In this document: in pieces, positions 17,374-26,051 of the stretch | How positions within the stretch are numbered: position 1 is the first letter of the stretch | Layout of the letters: each line of letters begins with the position of its first letter | Assembly: GCF_003254575.1 (NCBI RefSeq) | Contig: NZ_QJUA01000007.1 | Span: forward strand, 109,259 to 173,258 | Direction of reading: 5' to 3' | Length of the DNA stretch: 64,000 nucleotides | Source: Mycobacterium kyogaense | Lineage (GTDB): Bacteria > Actinomycetota > Actinomycetes > Mycobacteriales > Mycobacteriaceae | Notes under the pieces: model-generated | Seen by the model: only the letters and a program-made list of their open reading frames with translations | The model's database searches: none | Told to the model about the DNA's origin: nothing | Translations under genes and position numbers: made by a program

Positions 17374-18723
17374 ATGACCGAGTCCACCGCCGCGGGCCCC
17401 ACACCGCCACGCGAAGGCGCCCTCGACCTGTACCGGTCCGCCGCGGTGCTGATCGTCGTCATCGGACACTGGCTGCTCTCGGTGATGACCTACCGGGACG
17501 GCTCCTTCGGTCGGGACAACCCGCTGGTGCTGATGCCGTTCACCCAGTGGATCACGTGGTTCTTCCAGGTCGTTCCCGTCTTCTTCGCCGTCGCCGGGTA
17601 TGCCAGCGCAGCGTCGTGGGAGCGGCTCCCCGCCGATGCGGGCACCGCGGCCAGACAGGACTGGATTCGGCGCCGGGTGGCCCGCACGCTGGGTCCCACC
17701 GGGGTCTACGCCGGTGCCATCGTCATCGTGATGGCGGTCCTGATGGTGTCGGGCATCAGTGGGTCGGTGCTCGAGCTGGGCGGCTGGGCCGTCGCCATGC
17801 ACCTGTGGTTCCTGGCCGTGTACCTGATGGTGGTCGCATTGACACCGCTGGCTGTCGCGGCGCACCGGCGGTGGGGGCTGCGGGTGCCGCTGGTCCTGGG
17901 CGTCGGCCTGGTGCTCGTCGACATCGTGGGCATCGCGACCGACCACCCCGAGATCCGGATGGCGAACTACTTCTTCTGCTGGGCGGCGATCTACCAGCTG
18001 GGCATCGCGTTTTACGACGGCCGGCTGAGCCGGCGCGTGCTGCTCGACACCGCGGCGATCGCCGCGCTGGCCCTGCCCGCGATGGTGACCTGGGGCCCGT
18101 ACCCGACCGCGATGATCGGCGTGCCCGGCGACCGCGTGGAGAACAGCGCACCACCGTCCGCGGCACTGCTGGCGCTGGCCCTGCTGCAGATCGGCGTGCT
18201 GTTCGCCCTGGTTCCGGTGCTGAACCGGGCGCTGGCGCGCGGCGTCTGGCCGCGGGTGCTCCGCGTGGCCAACCAGAACGTGATGGCGCTGTACCTGTGG
18301 CACATGCTGCCCGTGATCATCGTGACCCTGGTCGGCTATCCCACCGGGCTGTTACCGCAGCCACCGCTGGGATCGGGTGCATGGTGGCTGGCCCGCCTCG
18401 AGTGGGAAATCGTGCTCGCGGTGGTCGCCGCAGCACTGCTCACGCTGCTGCATTGGCAACGCCGGTTCGTCGCGGCCGCGTTGCCCACGGTCGCCGTCCC
18501 CGCGCCAGGGGCGCTCACCGAGGCGACGCTGTACACGGGCACAGCCGGATGCGCGCTTGCTCTCGCGCTGCTGTCCGCACACGGCTTTGCGCCCGGCGGC
18601 CGCCTCCCGGTGCTCGCCGCGGCTCTGTTCGCCGGCGGCGCACTGCTCGTCGGGGTACGCCCCCGCACCGCCGCTCAGTCGCGATCTGCGTCGGGCAGTC
18701 CCTCCGGCGGCGGAGTCGCGTAG
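17374..18723 (+). CDS. Acyltransferase-3 family membrane protein
   Basis: 449-residue integral membrane O-acyltransferase. There are ten or eleven hydrophobic segments and the family start ALDLYRSAAVLIVVIGHW, which contains the conserved His. A second conserved stretch is PVFFAVAGYASAAS. There is no C-terminal SGNH domain. Such enzymes transfer acetyl or longer acyl groups to sugars or lipids in the envelope. The start has GGAGGG just upstream. The last codons overlap a small gene on the other strand. Confidence 0.83.
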   Translation: MTESTAAGPTPPREGALDLYRSAAVLIVVIGHWLLSVMTYRDGSFGRDNPLVLMPFTQWITWFFQVVPVFFAVAGYASAASWERLPADAGTAARQDWIRRRVARTLGPTGVYAGAIVIVMAVLMVSGISGSVLELGGWAVAMHLWFLAVYLMVVALTPLAVAAHRRWGLRVPLVLGVGLVLVDIVGIATDHPEIRMANYFFCWAAIYQLGIAFYDGRLSRRVLLDTAAIAALALPAMVTWGPYPTAMIGVPGDRVENSAPPSAALLALALLQIGVLFALVPVLNRALARGVWPRVLRVANQNVMALYLWHMLPVIIVTLVGYPTGLLPQPPLGSGAWWLARLEWEIVLAVVAAALLTLLHWQRRFVAAALPTVAVPAPGALTEATLYTGTAGCALALALLSAHGFAPGGRLPVLAAALFAGGALLVGVRPRTAAQSRSASGSPSGGGVA

Positions 18724-18794
18724 GCGGGGTTGGCCGGCGGCACGCCCGGCTCGGAATCGGGGAGGGATTCGTTCGGATCGTCGGGCGAGGTCAT
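18675..18794 (-). CDS. Very small acidic Pro-rich protein
   Basis: 39 residues, rich in Pro, Asp and Glu (MTSPDDPNESLPDSEPG at the start, EGLPDADRD at the end), with no hydrophobic segment. Its ATG overlaps the stop of the upstream small gene (TGATG), indicating coupled translation. Its 3' half is antisense to the last codons of the acyltransferase gene. The composition and coupling favour a real gene, but the evidence is limited. Confidence 0.5.
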   Translation of the reverse strand: MTSPDDPNESLPDSEPGVPPANPAYATPPPEGLPDADRD

Positions 18795-18970
18795 CACTGC
18801 TGCTCCCGGTCGTCAGCCACAACGTCGCGCTCGTGCTGGGTGCGACGGGCCAGTTCGTCGTCGTCGAGATGTTTGGGCGTCTTGGCATGTTCGCGCCGAT
18901 CGGGATGGGCCTCCTCGGTGGGCGCCAGAACGGCGTCGAGGTCCTCGGGGTCTCCGGCGTTGGTTGTCAT
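18794..18970 (-). CDS. Small acidic hydrophilic protein
   Basis: 58 residues of strongly charged sequence (DPEDLDAVLAPTEEAHPDRR, then HLDDDELARRTQHERD). Probably unstructured or a short helix, with no signal peptide. It reads directly into the 39-residue gene through a TGATG overlap. About 200 bases of AT-richer DNA upstream (18971-19174) separate it from the divergent small helical protein and could hold both promoters. Confidence 0.5.
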   Translation of the reverse strand: MTTNAGDPEDLDAVLAPTEEAHPDRREHAKTPKHLDDDELARRTQHERDVVADDREQQ

Positions 18971-19174
18971 GCCACCGCCGGTACCCGATCACCGCCCGAC
19001 TACGCCCCGGTGACGGCGCTCACTGTCCGCAAACTCACACGTCAGCGAGTTGATTTACGTGGAATTAACACGGAAGCATGTCCCGTTGTGCCTGCTGGGA
19101 GGGCGATCCCCGCCCCGCAGGCCACACCAAAGCACCCCGGCACCCCGGGGAACCGAAAAAGGAGTACACGCACC

Positions 19175-19318
19175 ATGTCTGTCGCGCAGTTCCGCGCCAA
19201 CCTCAAGCTCGCCAGGGATCGGCGCCGTCTGTACGCGCGGATCCGCTCGCTGCCTGATTCGTCGATTCGCGACGAGCTGGTGGCCGTCGCCGAGCGGTAC
19301 GAGTCCGCCCAGAGCTGA
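19175..19318 (+). CDS. Small basic helical protein
   Basis: 47 residues: MSVAQFRANLKLARDRRRLY, a helix-forming basic half, then a conserved-looking SLPDSSIRDELVAVAERYES half. AAGGAG lies 10 bases before the ATG, and an excellent intrinsic terminator follows 14 bases after the stop. Both argue strongly for a separately expressed small gene despite its size. The function is unknown; the basic helices could bind nucleic acid or a protein partner. Confidence 0.7.
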   Translation: MSVAQFRANLKLARDRRRLYARIRSLPDSSIRDELVAVAERYESAQS

Positions 19319-19332
19319 CCCACCCACCTGGA

Positions 19333-19362
19333 GCCGGTGACCGACTGGTCACCGGCTTTTTT
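19333..19362 (+). terminator. Strong Rho-independent terminator
   Basis: Ten-base perfect stem GCCGGTGACC / GGTCACCGGC with a four-base loop, directly followed by six T. It ends the transcript of the small helical gene. The last bases of the convergent MFS gene lie inside it. Confidence 0.9.
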
Positions 19363-20578
19363 GGTGCTCGTCCATCGTCGCGTCCCTGGCCGCCCACAGC
19401 GCCGACACCGCCTGCGGGATCAGGACAAGGGAGAGAACGCCCATCGCGACGGTCCACGACCCCGTCACGTCGTGCAGCGCACCGATCGCGACCGGGCCGA
19501 TCGCCGCGACGACGTATCCGACGCTCTGCGCCATGCCCGACACCTGGCTGGTCTGATCGGTGGAGGTACTGCGCAGCACCATGAACAGCAGCGCCAAGCT
19601 GATCGACGCGCCCGGACCTGCCATCACGAGCATCGTCCACAGCGTCGGCGCCGTAGTCGTCGTCAACAGGCCGACGAAACCCGCAGCGGTCAGCCCCAAC
19701 GCTGCCATGGTGACCACCCGCTGGTCGGCGAACCGGCCCGCCACGATCGGTGCCAGCAGCGACATCACCAGCCCCGCGACTTGGCCCAGAGCCAGGACCG
19801 CCCCGGCGCTGCTGGCCGACATGCCCCGGTCCACGAGGAATTCGGGCAGCCACGCGGTGAACGTGTAGAAGATGAACGACTGAGCTGCCATGAACGCGGT
19901 GATCGCCCACGCGATCGGATTGCGCCACAGCGACGCCGCGGGGCGTCCGGCGCTGATCCGGTGCACGCGGCGGAGCTGCGGGACCCACAGCAGGACCGCC
20001 GCGGCCGCGCACAGACCCCAGCTGGCGAGCGCGAGCCGCCAGTCGCCCCCCAGCGCGTCGTCGATCGGGATCGTCAGCGCCGCCGCGGCAGCGGCACCGC
20101 CCGAGAGTGTCATCGAGTACAGGCCGGTCATCAGCCCCGAGTGGTGCACGAAATCGCGTTTGATCAGCGACGGCAGCACGACGTTGCAGACCCCGATCCC
20201 GACGCCGGCGAGCGCGGACCCGGCGAACAGCGCCGCCGGGGTGGGCATCAAACGCACCGCGCTCGCGACGACGAGAACGACCATTGCGCCGAACACCGTG
20301 CGCTCGATGCCGAACCGCGCCGCGCACCGGGGCGCGAACGGTGCCACGAGGCCGAACACCAACACGGGGAGGGTGGTGAGCAAACCGGTGATCCCACTGC
20401 CCCACCCGGTCGCCGATTTGATGTCGCCCACCAGGGGCGCCACCGCCACCACGGCAGGCCGCAGATTCGCCGCGACGAACATGATCGCGACCGCGGACAG
20501 AATCGTCACAAATCCCGATCGCGGCCGGTGATGCGTTACCGTCGAAGGAACCGTTGCGGTGCTGGGGGCCTTGCTCAC
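19349..20578 (-). CDS. MFS transporter, CynX/NimT-type
   Basis: 409 residues with about 12 membrane segments. It begins NLRPAVVAVAPLVGDIK, typical of the CynX/NimT cyanate and nitroimidazole transporter branch, followed by LPVLVFGLVAPFAPR. The GTG at 20578 starts the protein. Its 3' end lies within the intrinsic terminator of the convergent small gene. The substrate is unknown. It is divergent from the phosphatase/B12/STAS operon across 104 bases. Confidence 0.82.
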   Translation of the reverse strand: MSKAPSTATVPSTVTHHRPRSGFVTILSAVAIMFVAANLRPAVVAVAPLVGDIKSATGWGSGITGLLTTLPVLVFGLVAPFAPRCAARFGIERTVFGAMVVLVVASAVRLMPTPAALFAGSALAGVGIGVCNVVLPSLIKRDFVHHSGLMTGLYSMTLSGGAAAAAALTIPIDDALGGDWRLALASWGLCAAAAVLLWVPQLRRVHRISAGRPAASLWRNPIAWAITAFMAAQSFIFYTFTAWLPEFLVDRGMSASSAGAVLALGQVAGLVMSLLAPIVAGRFADQRVVTMAALGLTAAGFVGLLTTTTAPTLWTMLVMAGPGASISLALLFMVLRSTSTDQTSQVSGMAQSVGYVVAAIGPVAIGALHDVTGSWTVAMGVLSLVLIPQAVSALWAARDATMDEHQKSR

Positions 20579-20682
20579 TTCTTCCAGGGTGGTCCGACCA
20601 CTGCAGCCAAGGCAAATCGCCTCATCACTGAACCCGCACGTAATCGGCGTACAGTGACCAAAGACATTGAACGGGGGTTGAC

Positions 20683-22350
20683 GTGCGTAAGAACGCTACC
20701 CCCGAACTGGCCGTCGGCGTCATCACCGAGCCGGCCACCGAAACCGTGGTCGCTGAGCCCAGCTGGGACGATATCCCGCATCCCGTGATCGTGGTGGATG
20801 CCGACGGCATGGTGTGCGCGACCAGTCCCGCGGCGCTGGCGATCTTCCCCGCTGCGCACCCCGGCACAGCTCTCCTCGACTGCACACCCACCTGGCTGAG
20901 CGCCGCCCATCTGGAACGCTCACCTTCGGCCGCCGGCGACGTCGCCGGGCACGAGATCGAGGCGCGGCCGACGACGCTGCTGGCCGGTGCGGTGGCCTGG
21001 TGGCTGTTCGCCGATTCCGATCAGGCGCTGCTGCACGCCCAGGACGCGGTGGGCCGCGAGCGTGACCGGGCCGCGTTCCTCGACGAAGCCTCCACCGAGT
21101 TGATGGCCTCGTTGAACGTCGAGCGCTGTATGGAAGCGACGGTTCGGATGGCGGCGCGCCACCTCGCTGACGCCGCGGTCGTCGTGGCGCCTGCGACGCG
21201 CCGTCAGATCTCGCTGGTGTGTGCCGGTCCCGACGGCATGGTCGTGCAGCGCACCATCGACGGCGGCCCCGAGATGGTGCCCGGTCTCGCCGAGGCGCTG
21301 CGCGGTTTCCCACCGGTGCCGTCACGGTGGATCGATCCGGCCACGGTCCCCGAATGGCTCGTCCCGGAGGGCTTTTCCGGTCCCGTCGGCTCCATCGTCA
21401 TCACCCCGCTGCCCGGCCACGGCGTGCCGGCTGGTGCGTTGGTGCTGCTGCGCCAGACCTCGCAGATGGCGTTCAGTGACGGCGAGGAGGTCTTCGCCCG
21501 GCTCTTCGCCGCCCGCGCTGGCACGGCCCTGTCCGCCGCCCGCCTGTACGGCGAGCAGGCCGCGATCACCCGCACGCTGATGCGTGATCTGCTGCCGCCC
21601 CAGCTGCACCGCTTCCACGGCATCGAGTTGGCCGGCGGCTACCGCGCGTCAGAGGACGACCACCTCATCAGCGGCGACTTCTACGACGTCCACCCGGCGG
21701 CGAACCCCGAGGACGAGACCCTCGTGGTGCTCGGCGACGTCTGCGACAAGGGCCTCGAGGCCGCGCTGGTGACCGGTAAGATCCGCAACACCCTGCAGGC
21801 ACTCGCCCCGCTGGCCGACGACCACGCCGGCGTGCTGCGACTGCTCAACAGCGCGTTGCTGTCGGCCGAGCACACCAAGTTCGCGACCTTGGTGCTGGCC
21901 TCGGTGTGCCGTCGCGACGGACAGGTGGCTCTGCGTCTGACCAGCGCCGGACATCTCGCGCCGCTGATCGTGCGTGCCGACGGGCGGGTGGAGGAAGCCG
22001 ACACCCGCGGCACGCTGGTCGGGGCGCTGCCCGAGATCAAGTCGTCCACGTTCGAGACCACGCTGGCGCCCGGCGAGACCTGTCTGCTGTTCACCGATGG
22101 AGTGACCGAGGCGCACGGCGGGCCGACCGGCGCGGAGATGTTCGGTGAGCCGCGGCTGACCGCCGCGCTGCGGGAGTGCTCGGGCATGCCGGCCGAGGCC
22201 GTGGTCGAACGCATCATGATGCTCACCTCGCAGTGGGTGAAGGGCCGACCGCACGACGACATCGCTGTCGTGGCGATCACCTCCCCCCGGCGCACCCACC
22301 TCAGCGCGGTCGACGGGCACACCGCGGGGAGGTATACGGCCTCCGCATGA
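20683..22350 (+). CDS. PAS-GAF-SpoIIE serine phosphatase (RsbU/RsbP-like)
   Basis: 555-residue PP2C-type phosphatase that would dephosphorylate a STAS antagonist in a partner switch. An N-terminal PAS-like region (about 25-110) and GAF region (about 125-300) are followed by a SpoIIE domain (about 315-540). Metal-binding Asp residues appear in SGDFYD (330-335), LGDVCDKGLEAAL (about 350) and PHDDIAVVAI (near 525). The linker ITRTLMRDLLPPQLHRFHGI is the usual helix before PP2C. The GTG start follows GGGGG. The stop overlaps the ATG of the cobalamin protein, so its output is probably tied to that sensor and to the STAS protein encoded third. Confidence 0.9.
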   Translation: MRKNATPELAVGVITEPATETVVAEPSWDDIPHPVIVVDADGMVCATSPAALAIFPAAHPGTALLDCTPTWLSAAHLERSPSAAGDVAGHEIEARPTTLLAGAVAWWLFADSDQALLHAQDAVGRERDRAAFLDEASTELMASLNVERCMEATVRMAARHLADAAVVVAPATRRQISLVCAGPDGMVVQRTIDGGPEMVPGLAEALRGFPPVPSRWIDPATVPEWLVPEGFSGPVGSIVITPLPGHGVPAGALVLLRQTSQMAFSDGEEVFARLFAARAGTALSAARLYGEQAAITRTLMRDLLPPQLHRFHGIELAGGYRASEDDHLISGDFYDVHPAANPEDETLVVLGDVCDKGLEAALVTGKIRNTLQALAPLADDHAGVLRLLNSALLSAEHTKFATLVLASVCRRDGQVALRLTSAGHLAPLIVRADGRVEEADTRGTLVGALPEIKSSTFETTLAPGETCLLFTDGVTEAHGGPTGAEMFGEPRLTAALRECSGMPAEAVVERIMMLTSQWVKGRPHDDIAVVAITSPRRTHLSAVDGHTAGRYTASA

Positions 22351-23402
22351 GCACCACCATCGACAGGCTCTGGGCCGCGCTCCTCGACGGTGACGAATAC
22401 ACCGCCGCCGCAGCGGTTCTCGATGCTGCCGACGCCGGGACACCCTGCGAGGAGCTGCTGCTCGACGTCATCGCGCCCGTGCAGCAGCGGGTGGGTTCGG
22501 AGTGGGCCGCCAACCGGATCACCGTCGTGCAGGAGCACGTCGCCACCGCCATCAACGACCGCGTGATCGCAGCTCTGGCCCACCACGGCGCATGCCGACC
22601 GCCGGAGACGTCACAGGGCCGGGTCACCGTCGCCTGCGTGGACGGCGAGTGGCACGCGCTGCCCGCCCGGCTGCTCGCCGAGGTGCTGCGCCTGCGCGGG
22701 TGGCAGGTCGACTTCCTGGGCGCTCAGGTGCCCACACCCCATCTGATTGCGCACCTGCACCAGCAGGGCCCTGACGCGGTGGCGCTGTCCTGCATGATCC
22801 CGACACGTCTGCCCACCGCCCACGCCGCGATCACGGCGTGCCAGGCGGCTGGGGTTCCGGTGCTCGCCGGTGGCGCCGGCTTCGGGGTGGACGGCCGCTT
22901 CGCCTCGTTGCTGGGCGCCGACGCGTGGACCTCCAATGCCAGGGAAGCGGCCGTGCTGCTGGCCGACGGGGTGCCGCGGCGCTCGCCGTGCGCGCCGCAC
23001 CAACCCATCGACGACCTGCCGCACCTGGCCGACCAGGAATACACGATGGTCAGCACGGCGGCGGGGAACCTGGTCGCGACGACGGTGACGGAGCTGGAGA
23101 GCCGCTTCCCCGCGATGCGCGACTACAGCGACCAGCAGCGTCAGCACACCATCGAAGACATCGCGCACATCGTCGACTTCCTGGCGGTCGCCCTCTACAC
23201 CGACGACGATGCGCTGTTCACCGACTTCGTCACCTGGACCGCCGAGATCCTGACCGCCCGTGGGGTGCCCGCGGCGTCGTTGCATCCCGCACTCGACGCT
23301 CTGACCGCCCACCTGTCCGAATTCCCCCGTACCCAGCGCCTCCTCGCCGCGGCACACCGTGCCCTCGGCAGGGCCCCGATCGACCAGGCAGCATCTGCAT
23401 GA
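22347..23402 (+). CDS. Cobalamin-binding sensor protein, CarH/LitR-like
   Basis: 351 residues. The N-terminal helical cap (about 5-85) contains W53 and E63-H64 as in light-sensing CarH/LitR proteins. The following Rossmann-like domain (92-215) has H103 in DGEWHALP, placed as the lower axial cobalt ligand, then SCMIPTRL and LAGGAGFG. A C-terminal helical domain of about 130 residues replaces the DNA-binding domain of CarH, so it should signal through proteins. Overlaps at both ends (ATGA with the phosphatase and with the STAS gene) make it the middle of a coupled trio. Light or adenosylcobalamin input is an inference from the family. Confidence 0.85.
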   Translation: MSTTIDRLWAALLDGDEYTAAAAVLDAADAGTPCEELLLDVIAPVQQRVGSEWAANRITVVQEHVATAINDRVIAALAHHGACRPPETSQGRVTVACVDGEWHALPARLLAEVLRLRGWQVDFLGAQVPTPHLIAHLHQQGPDAVALSCMIPTRLPTAHAAITACQAAGVPVLAGGAGFGVDGRFASLLGADAWTSNAREAAVLLADGVPRRSPCAPHQPIDDLPHLADQEYTMVSTAAGNLVATTVTELESRFPAMRDYSDQQRQHTIEDIAHIVDFLAVALYTDDDALFTDFVTWTAEILTARGVPAASLHPALDALTAHLSEFPRTQRLLAAAHRALGRAPIDQAASA

Positions 23403-23749
23403 ATCTCACGCTGAGCACCGACATCGACGGCACCTCCACCAGGCTGACCGTGACCGGAGACCTCGACTACGAGAGCACCCCTGCCCTCGTGTCCGCCGCG
23501 TCCGACGTGCTGGCCGCCACCACCGCGGTCTCCGACCTGCACCTCGACTTCGCGGGGCTGACATTCTGCGATTCCGCCGGGTTGTCCGGTCTGCTTCTCG
23601 TCCACCGCAAGACCTCGTCCGCAGGGATTCAGCTCCACCTCGACCACCGGCCGGCGCAGCTGCAGCGGCTCCTCGACATCACCGGTGTTCTCGAACACCT
23701 CACGACCCGGCCCAGCCGCGTGGCGGCGAGCGAGTCCCGCAGCGTCTGA
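23399..23749 (+). CDS. STAS-domain anti-sigma factor antagonist
   Basis: 116-residue single STAS domain. The phosphorylatable Ser is S59 in TFCDSAGLSGLLLVHR. The first strand (SRL-type STRLTVTGDLDYEST) and C-terminal helix (AQLQRLLDITGVLEHL) are typical. It would be switched by an anti-sigma kinase and by the SpoIIE phosphatase encoded first in the operon. The ATG overlaps the preceding stop by 4 bases. No anti-sigma kinase gene is present in the window, so the kinase partner must be elsewhere. Confidence 0.9.
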   Translation: MNLTLSTDIDGTSTRLTVTGDLDYESTPALVSAASDVLAATTAVSDLHLDFAGLTFCDSAGLSGLLLVHRKTSSAGIQLHLDHRPAQLQRLLDITGVLEHLTTRPSRVAASESRSV

Positions 23750-23761
23750 GTCGGAGCCCGC

Positions 23762-24550
23762 GTGCCCGAGGGTGACACCGTCTATGCGTTGGCCCGGCGG
23801 CTCGACGACGCCCTGACGGGACGCACCCTGCTTCGCGGCGAACTGCGCGTGCCCGCCTATGCCACCGATGACCTCGCCGGGCGCACCGTGACCGCCCAGG
23901 TGACCCACGGCAAGCACCTGCTGACCCGGTTGTCCGGCGGCGTCACCCTGCACACTCATCTACGCATGTCGGGTTCGTGGACGGTATCGGCGGCTGGGCG
24001 ATGGCTGCCGCGCTCGGTGATGCCCGACGTCCGGGTGCTGCTGCGAACCGATGGGCCGGCCGCCTACGGGGTGAAGCTGCCCGTGGTCGAGCTGGTGCGC
24101 ACGGCCGACGAGGCGCAATGCGTCGGCCACCTCGGTCCGGACCCGCTGCGCGAGGACTGGGATCTTAACGAGGCGGCGCGGCGCCTGGCCGCGGATCCGA
24201 AGCGGCCGTTGATCGCCGCACTACTCGACCAGCGGTGCGTCGCCGGGTTCGGAAATCTGTGGGCCAATGAGCTGTGCTTCTTGCGGGGGCATGATCCGTG
24301 GACACCGGTCGGGCAGGTCGACACCGCCGCGCTGCTGGAGTTGGGGGCGCGGGCGCTGCGCCACTCGGCGACCGTACCGGGGGCGATGCAGGTGACCACT
24401 GGGGTGCGCCGCAAGGGCGAGCAGCACTGGGTGGCCGGCCGGGCTGGACGCCCGTGCCTGCGATGCGGGACGACGGTCCGGGTGGTCGCCGAGGTGGGAG
24501 GAGATCCGGAACGCCGGCGCACCTGGTGGTGCCCGGCCTGTCAGCGATGA
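23762..24550 (+). CDS. nei2: Endonuclease VIII-like DNA glycosylase Nei2
   Basis: 262-residue Fpg/Nei-family base-excision enzyme removing oxidised pyrimidines. After the GTG start the mature N-terminus is P-E-G-D, giving the catalytic Pro2 and Glu3. The conserved Lys lies in THGKHLLTRL. The helix-two-turn-helix has LLDQRCVAGFGNLWANELCF. A C-terminal zinc finger is complete (CLRCG and WWCPACQR). The sequence follows mycobacterial Nei2 closely. It begins 12 bases after the STAS gene, so it may share the transcript although its role is different. Confidence 0.92.
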   Translation: MPEGDTVYALARRLDDALTGRTLLRGELRVPAYATDDLAGRTVTAQVTHGKHLLTRLSGGVTLHTHLRMSGSWTVSAAGRWLPRSVMPDVRVLLRTDGPAAYGVKLPVVELVRTADEAQCVGHLGPDPLREDWDLNEAARRLAADPKRPLIAALLDQRCVAGFGNLWANELCFLRGHDPWTPVGQVDTAALLELGARALRHSATVPGAMQVTTGVRRKGEQHWVAGRAGRPCLRCGTTVRVVAEVGGDPERRRTWWCPACQR

Positions 24551-25253
24551 GTCGAATCGGCCGCGGTGGGCACCCGGTCGGGATGGACACCATCGAGTAC
24601 GCCCCCGGCCGTCACGCCGACATCTATGGCGGGCCCGCCGATGCACCACTGCTGCTGTGGCACGGCACGCAGACCGACGCCCGCGCCACCGTGGGGGTGC
24701 TGGCCGCGGCGCTCGCCGACCGGGGCTTCGGAGTCGTCGCGCCCGACTGGGATTCCCACGCCGGCGACCACGGCCGATCGGACCTGCTGGCCTCACTCGA
24801 CGTCGTGCGCGGCTGGTCGGCCACACCGGATCGGCTCACGCTGGTCGGCTGGTCGCTGGGAGGGGCGGCCGCCGCGGGTCTGACGCTGCGTGCCGACGAG
24901 CTGGGGTGACGCTGGCGCACACGGTGTGTCTGGCAGGGGCATTCATGGTGGCCGACCCCATCAGCGGGGCAGCGCCGGCCGGCGCTCTGCCGACGGTGCG
25001 GCCCGGCGCCCCGTTCATGCTGCTGCACGGCCGCGCCGACGACGTCGTGCCCGTCGACATCAGCCGGACCTTCGCGAGGGAACTCGAGTCGGCCGGGTGG
25101 CCGGTGCGGGTGGTGGAACTCGACGCCGATCATGGCAGCATCGCCGGTGCACGCTACGACGCAGCGGCCGACCGCTACGCGCCGTCCGACGAGGCGTCCG
25201 CCCTGCGCGATGCACACCAGGTCGCTGACCTCATTGCTGCTGTGCGGCAATGA
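24547..25253 (+). pseudogene. Alpha/beta hydrolase (dienelactone-hydrolase-like), frameshifted
   Basis: Small serine hydrolase. The first part (LLLWHGTQTDAR, LVGWSLGGAAAAG with the nucleophile Ser) runs from the ATG at 24547, which overlaps the nei2 stop, to a TGA at 24907-24909. The second part (TVCLAGAFMVADP, the acid loop LLHGRADDVVP and the catalytic His in DADHGSI) continues in another frame to 25253. The break is at a GGGG run (24903-24906); one extra G restores DELGVTLAHTVCLAG. The intact length would be about 235 residues. Either a true null mutation or a homopolymer error. Confidence 0.82.
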
Positions 25254-25260
25254 CTTCCGA

Positions 25261-25977
25261 TCACCAGGGGACAGTCTCACCAAATCGGTCGAGATATCTC
25301 AGACCTGGCACCCCACGCTGGGCGTCCACGGTGTCGACCAACGGGGGAATGCTCTCGCTGATCTCGAGCTTGGCACCCGGGCCACCCATCGTGGTCTTGA
25401 CCCACCCGGGCGCCATGAGCAACAGCGTCCGGGTGGTGTCGGCGTGCCGGGCGGCGTAGCTGCGGAACATCTGGTTGAGCGCCGCCTTTGTCGCTCGGTA
25501 GACCTCGAAGCCGCCGCTGGTGTTGTTGGTGACGCTGCCCTGGCCCGACGACATGATCGCGATCGTCCCGGCCGGGTCGACGAGGTCCTGCAGATGCTCC
25601 ACTGTGCGCATGACACCCAGGACGTTGGTGTCCATCATGCGATGGAAGTCGACGGTGTCGATGGCCGTACCGATCGCGTCCTGCGGGGCCAGCGAGATGC
25701 CGGCCACGACGAACATCAGATCGAACGTCCGACCGGCAAGTCGCGTGCCCAACCCGTCGATCTGCCCCTCGTCTGTGATGTCGAGGTACTCGACAGCGAC
25801 GGAATCGCTGTGGCGCCGCGCGAAAGCGGTCAACTCTGACGGGCTGTCAGTCCTCACGGTCGCGACGACCTGCGCACCCCGAGCGACGTAGGTCTCCACG
25901 ATCGCCTCTCCAAGACCCCGCGAGGCCCCGATGACCAGCACGGTGCGGTTCGGGCTGACGTGTTGCTCGCTTCTCAT
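25261..25977 (-). CDS. Short-chain dehydrogenase/reductase
   Basis: 238-residue SDR. The cofactor motif IGASRGLGEAI (about residues 17-27), the MSSGQGS stretch with the catalytic Ser, and the YRATKAALN active-site Tyr-Lys are all present. AAGGAG lies 7 bases before the ATG. It is divergent from a TetR gene with a clear inverted repeat between them, so the TetR protein probably represses this gene. The substrate is unknown. Confidence 0.88.
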   Translation of the reverse strand: MRSEQHVSPNRTVLVIGASRGLGEAIVETYVARGAQVVATVRTDSPSELTAFARRHSDSVAVEYLDITDEGQIDGLGTRLAGRTFDLMFVVAGISLAPQDAIGTAIDTVDFHRMMDTNVLGVMRTVEHLQDLVDPAGTIAIMSSGQGSVTNNTSGGFEVYRATKAALNQMFRSYAARHADTTRTLLLMAPGWVKTTMGGPGAKLEISESIPPLVDTVDAQRGVPGLRYLDRFGETVPW

Positions 25978-25991
25978 CGTCTACTCCTTTT

Positions 25992-26033
25992 TTCGCTCAT
26001 CGTATGTTGAGCGAATCTACCACTCTGGCTCAA
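25992..26033. promoter_or_regulatory. Putative TetR operator between SDR and TetR genes
   Basis: Perfect 8-base inverted repeat TTCGCTCA (25992-25999) and TGAGCGAA (26008-26015) with an 8-base spacer. The right arm is reused in a second, weaker pair with GCTCAA at 26028-26033. A TAGAGT -10 element at 26040-26045 sits 6 bases before the TetR GTG, so a bound repressor could cover both promoters. Confidence 0.65.
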
Positions 26034-26051
26034 CGCATGTAGAGTGAACGC

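Noticed and set aside
19203..20615. 470-codon minus-strand frame in the MFS region
   Set aside because: Same strand but wrong frame of the CynX-like transporter; no membrane pattern.
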